Source: Oscillatoriales cyanobacterium
GTDB taxonomy: Bacteria > Cyanobacteriota > Cyanobacteriia > Cyanobacteriales > Microcoleaceae
Assembly: GCA_004293365.1 (NCBI GenBank)
Contig: RDYN01000043.1
Coordinates: 1 to 53,693 of the forward strand
Direction: 5' to 3'
DNA length: 53,693 bases
The translations under genes and the position numbers were made by a program. Shown here one piece after another: positions 35,931-44,724 of this stretch. Position 1 is the first letter of the stretch, and the number at the start of each line of letters is the position of its first letter. The notes beneath the pieces were generated by a model. The model was not told the DNA's origin and made no database searches. It was given only the letters and a program-made list of their open reading frames with translations.

Positions 35931-36047
35931 GATGTAATAGGATGCAGGGGCGATCGCAATTTTTCGTTAAAGGGGCAGATTTATTGTATAATCGATCGCA
36001 GGCACAGATTGTTGGTGAACCCACCCCCACAAAACTTCACACCTCCT

Positions 36048-39000
36048 ATGTCAAACCGCACTCTCCAAGCCACACCCAAAGGAATCGAACTCGCCAAAAG
36101 AGCTTTGGAACGCAAACATTTGACCCAGAAGGCACTTGCCGTTGAACTGCTAATTGCAGCTTGGTCAACCATCAACGGATTTTTTACCGGCAAGGCGATT
36201 TCTCGATCGATTTTCATGGATATTTGCGATACCCTAGAACTAGACTGGCAAGAGATAGTTGGTCTAAAAACAGAATCCGATACAATAACTTCCGCTGTAT
36301 CCGATGAAAGTATCGCCAATTTAATATCAGAAACAATATCAACAACCAGCTACAACCTCCCACCCAGCGACGAACTATTTGCAGCAACAGAACGCAGCGC
36401 CGCCCGCGCCAGGGCAGCCCTCAATCCCTACATTCTCCCCCCCATTCCCCGCGAAACCCTGCTGTCCAAATGCTTGAAAGAAATTCGCGCCGGAACCCTT
36501 GAAAACAAACGCCGCATCGTCCCAATTTTAGGCGCCGCCGGATACGGCAAAAGCACCATTCTCGGCAGCATTTACGATAAACTGCACGCCGAACAAACCC
36601 AATCGGACAGTGGCTGGTTAGCCTTAGCCCGGTGCGACGATTTAATCGAATCCGCTGAAACATTTGCCCTAGAACTCGGTGAAAAAATCAGTGGCAAGCG
36701 ACAATCAATTGTGGAAGTTGCCCGACAATTAACAACCCAACAAAATCGCGGCATTCTGCTGATTGACACTCTAGACATCGTACTGACAAAACCTTTAGTT
36801 ACGGTGTTGCGGGGCATTTTGTCCCAACTCTTAGAAATCGGCACAACAGTCGCCTTCACCTGCCGCGATACCGACTACAGCAACTTTTTTGAACCCTACC
36901 ACGAAAGCTTTGCCGGATTCCGAGAAAGCGTCAGCGATAACTGTAAAATAACCCCCTTCACCACCGAAGAAGTCAGAACCGCAGCCCAAGAATTCATTAA
37001 AACCCAACCCGGTTTCAACACCTTAGCCAGCCAGCAATCTTTTGCCAACCAAATTATTGCCCTTTCCGCCGACAGCGTATCCCTGCAAGAAATTGTCTGC
37101 CATCCCTTGCTGCTAGCTTTACTTTGCGACTTGTTTGCTGCTGAAGAAACAGTCCCCGAAGATTTAACAGTCAGCCAGTTATACGAAAAATATTGGGATT
37201 GGAAAATTGCCAAAGTCCGCCATAACTGGCAGTCCGAACACCTCAGCCTCGCCAAACAAAAACTGTGCCTGAAATTAGCACGACTAATGTATGAAAACTC
37301 TGGGGATAGATTGCGTGACTTTGTTTACGAGGGCGATTTAGAACTTAGCGAAACAGAATTTTCTGCTTACAATTCACTCAAAAGCGACGGAATTTTTAAA
37401 GATTTAGGAGGAAAGCGCGCGGGATTTTTCCACCAGACATTTTTAGAATATACAGTTGCCCGCTGGATGAATACTAGCGAAACAGGCGAAGGAGCTAAAA
37501 ACCAACTAAAATATGATTTAATTGCTGCTAAAATAGCTGATTCCAGATATTATATTTGGTCGATATTTCGCCAACTTTTAACCCTCTTAAGTCTACCAGA
37601 ATTCAACCAAATTTCTGATGAATTAGATACAACCAAAATTTTACCTTTTCGCGCTGTCACCTTTGCCAGTGTTTCCCGCACCGAACCCGAATCCTCAGCC
37701 GTGTTGCTGTCCCTGCTGGCGATCGCCCTTATCAGAGACTACAGCTTCCAAGAAACCCTGCTAGCAGCCGCTAGAGGAGCACCACAGCGCCACAGAGACA
37801 CTGTTTTAGAACTCGCAGTGCAACTGCTGGGAAGAGTCGGCCCGGAACTAATTAATAAAGCAGCCGAAACAGCGGCCGAATTGCTAGCGCGAGTCCCCGC
37901 AGCCGGGCCGGCAAATCTCGAATTACCCGGTGAAATTTCTCAGTTCGATCGAGCCCTAGCAGCCATCGCCAACCGACAGTCTCAAATAACCGAAAATAAC
38001 CAACAGTCTCAAATAACCGAAAATAAACGACAGTCTCAAACAACTGAAAATAACCAACAGTCTCAAATAACCGAAAATAAACGACAGTCTCAAACAACTG
38101 AAAATAACCAACAGTCTCAAATAACCGAAAATAACCGACAGCCGCAAATAACCGAAAATAAACGACAGTCTCAAACAACTGAAAATAACCAACAGCCGCA
38201 AATAACCGAAAATAAACGACAGCCGCAAATAACCGAAAATAAACGACAGTCTCAAACAACCGAAAATAAACGACAGTCTCAAACAACTGAAAATAACCAA
38301 CAGTCTCAAATAACCGAAAATAAACTACGACAAGAACGCTATCAGATTTGGGGTAAATTTATCGGTGTTTTTTGTGAGAATTATGCAAACAAACGGACAG
38401 ATAAGATTGACTTAAAAATTTTAGAAAGCCTAAAAAAATATTACTTTTACTTTGGCGGCAACGTTCGTTCTACTGTCATTGAACTTTACCTAACTCCGGG
38501 CATTCCGGCAACAGTACAGCGAGAATTTCTGCTAACAATTATCTCTCAACCAATTTCCGAACAATTCAAAGAACAAGAAAACACCACAAAACTTCTCAGC
38601 AGCCTACTACCAAACTTTTTGGCTGCGGGCGACACCCTCTTCGGAACCACTTGGCAAGATGCACTCCGCGCCCCACTAGGCAAATACTGGACTGCGGTTT
38701 CCGCCGCTGCTGTCGGTCGCGCTGCCGCATCAGATACACCCTTGCTAGAAGCAATTTTAAAGAGTACATTCAGCGATAGTTTGCCAAGCGATATGGGGGA
38801 TTTGACAGGGCGCAATCTCGCTGCTATTACATCAGCGATTCACAGTGGTGCGACTGATTTAGTTGCTGCTAGTTTACTAAAAATTTCCATAGAAACTATC
38901 CCAGCGAATCGAGCATCAACTATTACTTTAGTATTCAGAGAACTAGCAATTTATGGTAATGGTTTGCATCCCCTCAGCACCGAACTGCAATTAGCTTTGG

Positions 39001-40247
39001 TTCAGTGGATTGTCCCGGCGATAGAGCGAGCTCCTGTAGAATTCATTCGTGCGATAGATGCCCTTGCTAATAACCTATCGATACAGCAGCTTTTGGCAGA
39101 AATCCTAGAACAATTACTTCCCACGCTGCCAGCCTCACAAACAACTCAAATCCTCAAAAAACTCAATAATGTTCCTCCTCGACTCGAACCTTACTTACAA
39201 AAAAATGCTGATTCAAAAGAAGTGCGAGCGGCCCTAGTCAAATTGTACCGCCAACAAGCAGAAAATACAGCGGATTCCAGCAATGACAAGACATTAACGT
39301 CAGCGGATTCCAGCAATGACAAGACATTAACGTCAGCGGATTCCAGCAATGACAAGACATTAACGTCCAGCAATGACAAGACATTAACGTCAGCGGATTC
39401 CAGCAATGACAAGACATTAACGTCAGCGGATTCCAGCAATGACAAGGCAATACCGTCTCCCTACTCGTTATCTATTTCTGAACTCGCAAAACTATGTTTA
39501 GATTCCTCGCGAGATGTAGCCCTCAATGCCTCCACAGCCATACTCGCCCTCGCCGAACAAAAAAAACCGATACAGTTACAGCAATTGCTGCTAATTTTAG
39601 CAAAGTCTCCCCTCGTTGGGGTGCGCCAAAACTGTTTAAAATCTTTCATTGAAAAAGTCAACTCGCAAGTAGTTGCAACCTCAGAAATTATCGCTGTTTT
39701 TGAAACTTTAGAAAACGATTCGGCTGCCGAAATAGTGCAATTTTTGTACAAATTAATAGACACTGCCCTTTGGAATCATCCTTCAGGCATAAAAACAATT
39801 GACCCCGATTTAGCAGAAGCCACCTTTGAGCTAACTCGCAGAATTGTTAAAAGTTCAGATCGAGATGTTATCAGTATGGGAGCAGCTTCAGCGCTGATTG
39901 CTTTCAATCAAATAGCTCTTTTAGAACAGAAAGAATTGATGCCCCAGATTGGTACTTGCACTCGCACCTTACTGCGAATTGTAGACATCAGCCGCAAAGT
40001 AGATAAATTAGTTGTCACAGGATTGCTGACTAAAATTGCTAAATTTGACTCCGAGTTTTTAGCTGCTATTGTCAGGGAAGATTTGATTGTTGGCGATTCC
40101 CTGATGCCAGTACCGAATCAGTGCGCTGTGGCTGTGGCTGTTGCGAACGACTGCGGCAAGAATTCACCGCTGCTAGATGAGATTTTAAACGATGGTAGAA
40201 TTCCCAATGAGGTCAAAAGTCGCATTATTCGCGATCGGGAAGCTTGA
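36048..40247 (+). CDS. STAND NTPase with N-terminal HTH and helical C-terminal repeats
   Basis: A 1399-residue protein from the ATG at 36048 (MSNRTLQATPKGIELAKRAL); a TTG 13 codons upstream is less likely. Residues 1-70 are the HTH-like domain often fused to NTPases in cyanobacteria (LTQKALAVELLIAAWSTINGFFTG). A STAND/NACHT-type NTPase follows: Walker A GAAGYGKST (162-170), Walker B GILLIDTLDIV (about 236), sensor-like TVAFTCRDTDY. After about residue 480 the protein is helical and HEAT-like. Two in-frame minisatellites interrupt it: thirteen 9-residue QSQITENNQ-type units and about six SADSSNDKTLT units. STAND proteins with helical sensors are typical antiviral or programmed-death switches; the location beside CRISPR supports defence (inference). 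Confidence 0.82.
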   Translation: MSNRTLQATPKGIELAKRALERKHLTQKALAVELLIAAWSTINGFFTGKAISRSIFMDICDTLELDWQEIVGLKTESDTITSAVSDESIANLISETISTTSYNLPPSDELFAATERSAARARAALNPYILPPIPRETLLSKCLKEIRAGTLENKRRIVPILGAAGYGKSTILGSIYDKLHAEQTQSDSGWLALARCDDLIESAETFALELGEKISGKRQSIVEVARQLTTQQNRGILLIDTLDIVLTKPLVTVLRGILSQLLEIGTTVAFTCRDTDYSNFFEPYHESFAGFRESVSDNCKITPFTTEEVRTAAQEFIKTQPGFNTLASQQSFANQIIALSADSVSLQEIVCHPLLLALLCDLFAAEETVPEDLTVSQLYEKYWDWKIAKVRHNWQSEHLSLAKQKLCLKLARLMYENSGDRLRDFVYEGDLELSETEFSAYNSLKSDGIFKDLGGKRAGFFHQTFLEYTVARWMNTSETGEGAKNQLKYDLIAAKIADSRYYIWSIFRQLLTLLSLPEFNQISDELDTTKILPFRAVTFASVSRTEPESSAVLLSLLAIALIRDYSFQETLLAAARGAPQRHRDTVLELAVQLLGRVGPELINKAAETAAELLARVPAAGPANLELPGEISQFDRALAAIANRQSQITENNQQSQITENKRQSQTTENNQQSQITENKRQSQTTENNQQSQITENNRQPQITENKRQSQTTENNQQPQITENKRQPQITENKRQSQTTENKRQSQTTENNQQSQITENKLRQERYQIWGKFIGVFCENYANKRTDKIDLKILESLKKYYFYFGGNVRSTVIELYLTPGIPATVQREFLLTIISQPISEQFKEQENTTKLLSSLLPNFLAAGDTLFGTTWQDALRAPLGKYWTAVSAAAVGRAAASDTPLLEAILKSTFSDSLPSDMGDLTGRNLAAITSAIHSGATDLVAASLLKISIETIPANRASTITLVFRELAIYGNGLHPLSTELQLALVQWIVPAIERAPVEFIRAIDALANNLSIQQLLAEILEQLLPTLPASQTTQILKKLNNVPPRLEPYLQKNADSKEVRAALVKLYRQQAENTADSSNDKTLTSADSSNDKTLTSADSSNDKTLTSSNDKTLTSADSSNDKTLTSADSSNDKAIPSPYSLSISELAKLCLDSSRDVALNASTAILALAEQKKPIQLQQLLLILAKSPLVGVRQNCLKSFIEKVNSQVVATSEIIAVFETLENDSAAEIVQFLYKLIDTALWNHPSGIKTIDPDLAEATFELTRRIVKSSDRDVISMGAASALIAFNQIALLEQKELMPQIGTCTRTLLRIVDISRKVDKLVVTGLLTKIAKFDSEFLAAIVREDLIVGDSLMPVPNQCAVAVAVANDCGKNSPLLDEILNDGRIPNEVKSRIIRDREA
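37977..38327 (+). repeat. In-frame 27-bp minisatellite, 13 units
   Basis: Thirteen 27-bp units code for QSQITENNQ, QSQTTENNQ, QSQITENKR and similar. The period keeps the frame and the units vary mostly at two codons, which indicates recent expansion and homogenisation. They form a charged, probably disordered linker between helical parts of the STAND protein. Confidence 0.95.
39271..39450 (+). repeat. In-frame 33-bp minisatellite, about 6 units
   Basis: Units of GCGGATTCCAGCAATGACAA followed by GACATTAACGTCA repeat about six times, one unit being shortened by 9 bases without loss of frame. They encode SADSSNDKTLT and form a second low-complexity linker. Confidence 0.95.
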
Positions 40248-40361
40248 GAATACAAGTTGTTTCATCATTTAATAAAAAGATACCATGCTTAAATTAAATA
40301 GAATCCAATCGTTCGGACAAGTTGACTAAACTTTCTTTGAAAGCGATCGCCAATCGAGTTT

Positions 40362-40492
40362 TCCTTCTGGATTAATCGTGCGATTCTTCATGTTTCCCTT
40401 CTGGATTAATCGTGCGATTCTTCATGTTTCCCTTCTGGATTAATCGTGCGATTCTTCATGTTTCCCTTCTGGATTAATCGTGCGATCGCTAC
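40362..40492. repeat. 34-bp tandem repeat, four units
   Basis: CTTCTGGATTAATCGTGCGA begins units at about 40365, 40399, 40433 and 40467, separated by TTCTTCATGTTTCC. The last unit runs into the 3' end of the ribbon-helix-helix gene, whose final codons (TINPEGKHEESHD) are made from the repeat. Confidence 0.92.
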
Positions 40493-40655
40493 TTTGTGGG
40501 TGTTCAGTCTGGTACGACGAAGCCGCCTTGGTCAATAAATAAGCCACCAGAGAACTCAGGGAACGCTGCTCGCTCTGGGCCCATACTTCCAACACTTGCT
40601 TGACTTCCTTATCCAGGTAGGCAGTAATTACGTCTGCCTTTCTTCGGCTTGGCAC
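40440..40655 (-). CDS. Ribbon-helix-helix (CopG-like) DNA-binding protein
   Basis: A 71-residue protein starting with GTG at 40655. RRKADVITAYLDKEVKQVLEVWAQSEQRSLSSLVAYLLTKAASSY is a ribbon-helix-helix: a short beta strand that reads DNA, then two helices. Such proteins repress their own promoters and occur in plasmid copy control, partition and antitoxins. Upstream lie a 10-bp inverted repeat (40711-40749) and 26-bp iterons, both candidate binding sites. The C-terminal tail is encoded by the 34-bp minisatellite and differs in character from the domain. Confidence 0.75.
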   Translation of the reverse strand: MPSRRKADVITAYLDKEVKQVLEVWAQSEQRSLSSLVAYLLTKAASSYQTEHPQSSDRTINPEGKHEESHD

Positions 40656-40710
40656 TTTTATATCAATCTATACAACTCCTGTCATCTTACCGCTTGCAAA
40701 GCGAAAAACA

Positions 40711-40749
40711 GTTTGTTACACTATATAGCAGTAAGTTACTGTAACAAAC
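40711..40749. promoter_or_regulatory. Inverted repeat, candidate operator
   Basis: GTTTGTTACA at 40711-40720 and its perfect inverse TGTAACAAAC at 40740-40749 flank CTATATAGCAGTAAGTTAC. It lies 55 bases upstream of the ribbon-helix-helix start and directly before the iterons, a natural place for autoregulation. Confidence 0.5.
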
Positions 40750-40965
40750 CGCTCGAAATCAAAGCCAACAGTACAAGCTCGAAATCAAAGCCAACAGTAC
40801 AAGCTCGAAATCAAAGCCAGCAGTACAGGCTCACAATCAAAGCCAGCAGTACAGGCTCACAATCAAAGCCAGCAGTACAGGCTCACAATCAAAGCCAGCA
40901 GTACAGGCAGTACAGGCTCACAATCAAAGCCAGCAGTACAAGCTCACAATCAGCTCCACTGGCTC
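40750..40965. repeat. 26-bp iteron-like tandem repeats, about 8 units
   Basis: GCTCGAAATCAAAGCCAACA and GCTCACAATCAAAGCCAGCA type units follow each other with a 26-bp period from 40751; one unit carries a small insertion (GGCAGTACAG). The 131-codon open frame across them changes frame-phase each unit and is not a believable protein. Next to a ribbon-helix-helix gene they resemble plasmid iterons or a partition centromere. Confidence 0.85.
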
Positions 40966-41028
40966 CCAAAACAAAAAAGCTGGCCCGCTAAGACCAGCTC
41001 ACATTAAATAAGTTAAGGACAATCTATC

Positions 41029-41502
41029 ATGTTTCACTCATCCCCGGACACCAGCGTCGATGTGGAAACCGTCCCAACTCTTGACAGAGGTGCGTTCTCT
41101 TCCACGGACATCCCCAAAAGCCTCAAAAAATACCCCTACTCCAGTTCCACCAGTCCCGAAACCATAGTTCAACTAGAAAAGCAAACCTCCGAAATCCGCA
41201 CTAGCTACCGCACCGTCAGCGTTGCCCTGTTCGAGTTTGGGGACAAACTGCTTGTACTCAAAGAAAAAGTCAAAAAAGCTCGATTGAAGTGGTCAGACTG
41301 GCTCCAGTACCATTTTCCCGATACAAACAAACAAACTAAAGACGCAATGGCGATCGCCCGTATTTGGCGGCAGTTGAGGGATACAGAATGCCACCTCGTC
41401 GAAAAAATGAGCGGTTGGGGAACCCCCGTCATCGCCGTTTTTTGTAGAGGTGGGATCGAACTCGTCAAAAAGTTTCTGTCTGAAAACGACAACCGCTCGT
41501 AA
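41029..41502 (+). CDS. Hypothetical protein, helical, plasmid-type context
   Basis: 157 residues. A disordered Ser/Pro-rich N-terminus is followed by a helical core (VALFEFGDKLLVLKEKVKKARLKWSDWLQYHF, then QTKDAMAIARIWRQLRD). This pattern of large helix, WxxWL, then a helix recalls DUF3102-like proteins of cyanobacterial plasmids, but I cannot confirm the family. The start follows TTAAGGACAATCTATC with a weak AAGGA ribosome site. It is followed at 41509 by a sequence that recurs at 42962, on the far side of the tnpB gene. Confidence 0.65.
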   Translation: MFHSSPDTSVDVETVPTLDRGAFSSTDIPKSLKKYPYSSSTSPETIVQLEKQTSEIRTSYRTVSVALFEFGDKLLVLKEKVKKARLKWSDWLQYHFPDTNKQTKDAMAIARIWRQLRDTECHLVEKMSGWGTPVIAVFCRGGIELVKKFLSENDNRS

Positions 41503-41508
41503 GAACCT

Positions 41509-41537
41509 TGACAAAGCTACCCAAAAATAGTCAATGT
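41509..41537. repeat. Direct repeat on the 3' side of tnpB (copy 1)
   Basis: GACAAAGCTACCCAAAAATAGTCAA matches GACAAAGCTACCCAAATAGTCAA at 42962-42984 except for two extra A. The pair encloses the tnpB gene and its upstream DNA, so the segment between was inserted or duplicated here. Confidence 0.75.
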
Positions 41538-42772
41538 TAGATATCTACGTTGGTAATTTTAGTCCACAGTCCTAAAACTACAGGAATAAACGGCAATCCC
41601 TCTATTCCCTTTATGAAGTCGGGAATTACTTTTCTCGCTATATTTATGCTGCCATTAGTATCAGCATTGATTGTTTTGCCAGTTGAGGCTCTATATAAAC
41701 CACGCTGAACGCGTTTACCGCTAAAAACAGGCTTGACCTCTGTCTTTTTGTTATACCTCGGCAAATTATCACCATCTAAAGCACTCGCTTTCGATGTGTA
41801 ACTTTCCTCAGTTAATGTAACAACAATCCCTACCAATTGTGCTTTATAGGTCAACAAACTAATCAGCTTGGCATGGGGAATATTGGTAAATGCTTGATTG
41901 TTTTTTTTACCAATATTGATTGACTGTTTCCATCCGGGGTTTTTGCCGATAATTAACTGACCAATATCGTTCAACTGACACCAATCAATTACACGACGAC
42001 TTGCCGTGTGAAGATAGTTGTCAATTCTTCTGTTGCGCTTACTATTTAGTGATTTAATCTGTCTGCTAGCTTCGATTGATTGTGATGCTGCTACCCGTTT
42101 ATTGAAGAATTGATTAATACTTTTCAATGGTTTACCATTAATCAACAGCGGCTTGATGCCGGGATGATTGGATGTTATAGCCATCAAATTATTTAAACCA
42201 AGGTCTACACCAGCCACATATTTCCCGTGGGATAAGGGTATGTCATTAACTGTGTAAACAACTTCAATAACATAATGGTCAAGCTTTGGCACAATCCTTA
42301 CTTGGTCTACATTTTTAGCTTGAGTAGCCAACTCTATATTAGTCTGAGACAGTTTAACATTCCCGATCGTCAAAGCAGGTTTTGATATTGCATCTATCGG
42401 ATAAATGACAACATTCCTACCATACTCTTTATGCTTGTATCCTGGTATTTTCGGTTTGCCCTGATATTTTTCAGGGTGTTTTGACCAATCTTTGAGTGCG
42501 GTCAACCATCCCTTCCAAGCCTCAGCAACTCTCCGAACAATCTGTTTGCTAACTTTTGTTGGTAGATACCTATAAGCTTCTAAGTTCTTAGTCTGGTGAT
42601 AAATATTGATGGAGTTGTAATACTTATTGGTTTCAAAAAAGTATTGGCGCTGAACGTAGTTAGCAGAGTTGTATAGATGTTTAGATTGTAATGCCAAATA
42701 ATCGCATTCCTTCCAAAATCTATGTTGTTTGTTAATTACGTGTTTTTCTACGAGCTGCATTTGACTCGACAT
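41537..42772 (-). CDS. tnpB: TnpB-family RNA-guided nuclease/transposase-associated protein
   Basis: I start at the ATG at 42772 (MSSQMQLVEKHVINK), giving 411 residues; the upstream frame has no homology. The N-terminal KQHRFWKECDYLALQSKHLYNSANY and the RuvC core are TnpB-like. Catalytic acids are visible: VAGVDLGLNNLMAIT (Asp), TEESYTSKASALDGD (Glu) and TINADTNGSINIARK (Asp). The zinc-ribbon cysteines of classic TnpB are missing, as in the TSKxSxLD subfamily. There are only about 34 bases between its stop and the neighbouring gene, so the usual right end with guide RNA is not evident. No tnpA is nearby. Confidence 0.88.
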   Translation of the reverse strand: MSSQMQLVEKHVINKQHRFWKECDYLALQSKHLYNSANYVQRQYFFETNKYYNSINIYHQTKNLEAYRYLPTKVSKQIVRRVAEAWKGWLTALKDWSKHPEKYQGKPKIPGYKHKEYGRNVVIYPIDAISKPALTIGNVKLSQTNIELATQAKNVDQVRIVPKLDHYVIEVVYTVNDIPLSHGKYVAGVDLGLNNLMAITSNHPGIKPLLINGKPLKSINQFFNKRVAASQSIEASRQIKSLNSKRNRRIDNYLHTASRRVIDWCQLNDIGQLIIGKNPGWKQSINIGKKNNQAFTNIPHAKLISLLTYKAQLVGIVVTLTEESYTSKASALDGDNLPRYNKKTEVKPVFSGKRVQRGLYRASTGKTINADTNGSINIARKVIPDFIKGIEGLPFIPVVLGLWTKITNVDI

Positions 42773-42961
42773 GAGTAAATGTATTGTGCTTTGTATTATA
42801 TACGACTTCCTGCGAGCGTCAACATGGCAGGTCAAAAAATTATAATGATTCCAAAGGCATATTCCTCTGACGCAAGACGCCCGCATCTGTAATCGAATGG
42901 CACGGGGGCAAAAACAAATTGAACCAGGGGCAAATAGTCTCGTGCGATCGCCAGAGTTGCG

Positions 42962-42990
42962 GACAAAGCTACCCAAATAGTCAAGTATGG
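42962..42990. repeat. Direct repeat on the 5' side of tnpB (copy 2)
   Basis: GACAAAGCTACCCAAATAGT continues as CAAGTATGGGTAGCTTTGTT, so this copy also folds into a hairpin (ACAAAGCTACCC with GGGTAGCTTTGT). Partner of 41509-41537. Confidence 0.75.
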
Positions 42991-43033
42991 GTAGCTTTGT
43001 TAATAAATTAAGTTACAGTTTCAAACCCCGCAG

Positions 43034-44027
43034 GATGGACTGTGAAAGCCGTCAAAACTTTCGTACAGCAGTGGAAACAGCCCAACGGCTGCAACAGCAA
43101 GCGCAAGCACTCAACAAGAAGTGCCGCCCCCAAAAGTGCAAAACCAAATTTTGAACCCACCCCCGACTCCACCACCAACCGCCGGCTGATTCTTGAACTA
43201 GCCCATTTGCGGAACCTGAAAGCCACGCTGAACGAAGAATTGGACGTTTCAGTCACACAAGAAGTCAGGGAGAAGCTCAGACAGGACATTTTGCACGCTG
43301 ACATCAAGATTGAGAGGGCGATCGCGCAGCTAATCGAATCATCAACACCTGCTGCCGCCTCAAACCAGCAAACTGAAACGGATACAGCCGAAATCCAGAC
43401 TGAAACGGATACAGCCGAAATCCAGTTAGAATCCAGCTTGCAAATTGAAGAACAACTGCGACAAGAAAACAGATTTCTCAAAGCCAAACTAGAGCAACTG
43501 GAAACGCAACAGCAGTTCAATTCAAACCCGCACTCTCCTAAAGTCACTGCCGCGATCGAACAAAATCAACTGCAACAAAACCAACTGCAACAAAACCAAC
43601 TGCAACAAAACCAACTGCAACAAAACCAACTGCAAATGAGCGCTCTCAAAGTTCAGCTAGAACAACAGCAGCAAGAAAACGCCAGACTGCAACAGCTATT
43701 CCAAGAAAAAGAAGCCTTCTGGGTACAGAGTGCAAGCAAAAACTGGCGAACCGAAAAACAAGCACTCGAACATAAAATTGCCGAATTGGAAAAAGCCCTA
43801 GAGCAGACAAAAAGCACCGCAGTTAACCCGTCAAATGATGTGACTGCCAACAAGGAGCCAACGCCGACAAACCCGATGACATAGTAAAAATTACCCAACA
43901 CAGCGCCGAAGCTAACGCTGGCAAAATCGGTAGATTTGCAGGTACGAAAATAGCAGACAGCGGACTGTTTGAAGTTGAGTACGCGATAGTCATGCCTGAT
44001 GAAGGAGCACCTTTTCAATATCTGTAG
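43034..44027 (+). pseudogene. Coiled-coil gene split over three frames
   Basis: The main open frame (43042-43884, 280 residues) is a Gln/Glu-rich coiled coil with five QNQLQ repeats, but its ends look shifted. The first 40 codons read better in another frame from the ATG at 43034 (MDCESRQNFRTAVETAQRLQ then QQAQALNKK). After the stop at 43884 the -1 frame continues coherently to 44027 (DDIVKITQHSAEANAGKIGR, then FAGTKIADSGLFEVEYAIVM). I infer two frameshifts in a gene for a coiled-coil DNA- or partition-associated protein with a small C-terminal beta domain. A programmed frameshift at the 3' end cannot be excluded. The 280-residue middle could still be made. Confidence 0.6.
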
Positions 44028-44376
44028 TGGTAGGGTGGCCACTAGCCCGCGTCTTGGTGAGTGCCGAGCAAGGGCGAAGCCTTGCTGTAGAAAGATGACG
44101 GTGACGTGAGCAAGCCCGCGTCTTGGTGCGCGATCGACCTTACGTCATCCTACCAGTTGGCGATCGGCAATAAATCTAGTTTATTGGTAATTACCTGTTA
44201 AAAGAAGAAATTTTAGCGATCGCCCGCAACCAATTTTTAAGGATTTGAGAGCCTTGTTTACCACCTTTTGATTGATTTTGATTTAAGCAGATATCGCGCT
44301 GCGATTTTTGAGTGAGAAATTGACCTTAAAACTTATCAAAACAAATCAAGTGCATTGACTGCACAGTTAAAAACTC
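44028..44376. other. Intergenic region
   Basis: About 350 bases without a gene. GCCCGCGTCTTGGTG occurs twice (about 44047 and 44114), and GTAGGGTGGC near 44030 pairs loosely with GTCATCCTACC near 44145, suggesting another hairpin repeat. Confidence 0.5.
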
Positions 44377-44724
44377 ATGTCAATCTTAAAAACAAAGCGA
44401 GATTTGATTTCTGCCCTGCCACTCAAACATTTGAAGGATATACCACCTTCAACTGAGTTGCCGGTCAATTTTGCCAAAATTCATCCTCCGCGCTTTGAGT
44501 GCGGCTTTAGGGTGCGCTGGGTCGATGTTGGCGAAGAAGCTGACTGGGGAATAGTTATCGGCAAATTTTACAACTACGAACCGCGCCTGCGCTGTTGGAT
44601 ATGGTGCTACATAATTTGCCTTAATCCTGATTCCAAGAGTGCAGCTTGGTGTCAATTTGATACGGCGTGGGAGGAAGATTTAGAGAGGTATCAGGATGAA
44701 AAAGCCATATACTTTGACAGATAG
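44377..44724 (+). CDS. Hypothetical protein upstream of an HTH gene
   Basis: A 115-residue protein, rich in aromatic residues: HPPRFECGFRVRWVDVGEEADWGIVIGKFYNYEPRLRCWIWCYIICL. I do not recognise the family; it may be a small beta protein. It overlaps the next gene by 29 bases, so the two are probably one operon. As the partner of an antitoxin-like HTH protein it could be a toxin or a regulator target, but nothing in it proves this. Confidence 0.7.
   Translation: MSILKTKRDLISALPLKHLKDIPPSTELPVNFAKIHPPRFECGFRVRWVDVGEEADWGIVIGKFYNYEPRLRCWIWCYIICLNPDSKSAAWCQFDTAWEEDLERYQDEKAIYFDR

Noticed and set aside
37852-38309. Minus-strand frames with repeating LFETVVYFR or LRLSFIFGY
   Set aside because: They are antisense readings of the 27-bp minisatellite in the STAND gene.
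40596-40991. 131-codon plus-strand frame rich in Ser/Gln/Lys
   Set aside because: It is a translation of the 26-bp repeats, whose period breaks any fixed peptide unit, and its start overlaps the divergent RHH gene.
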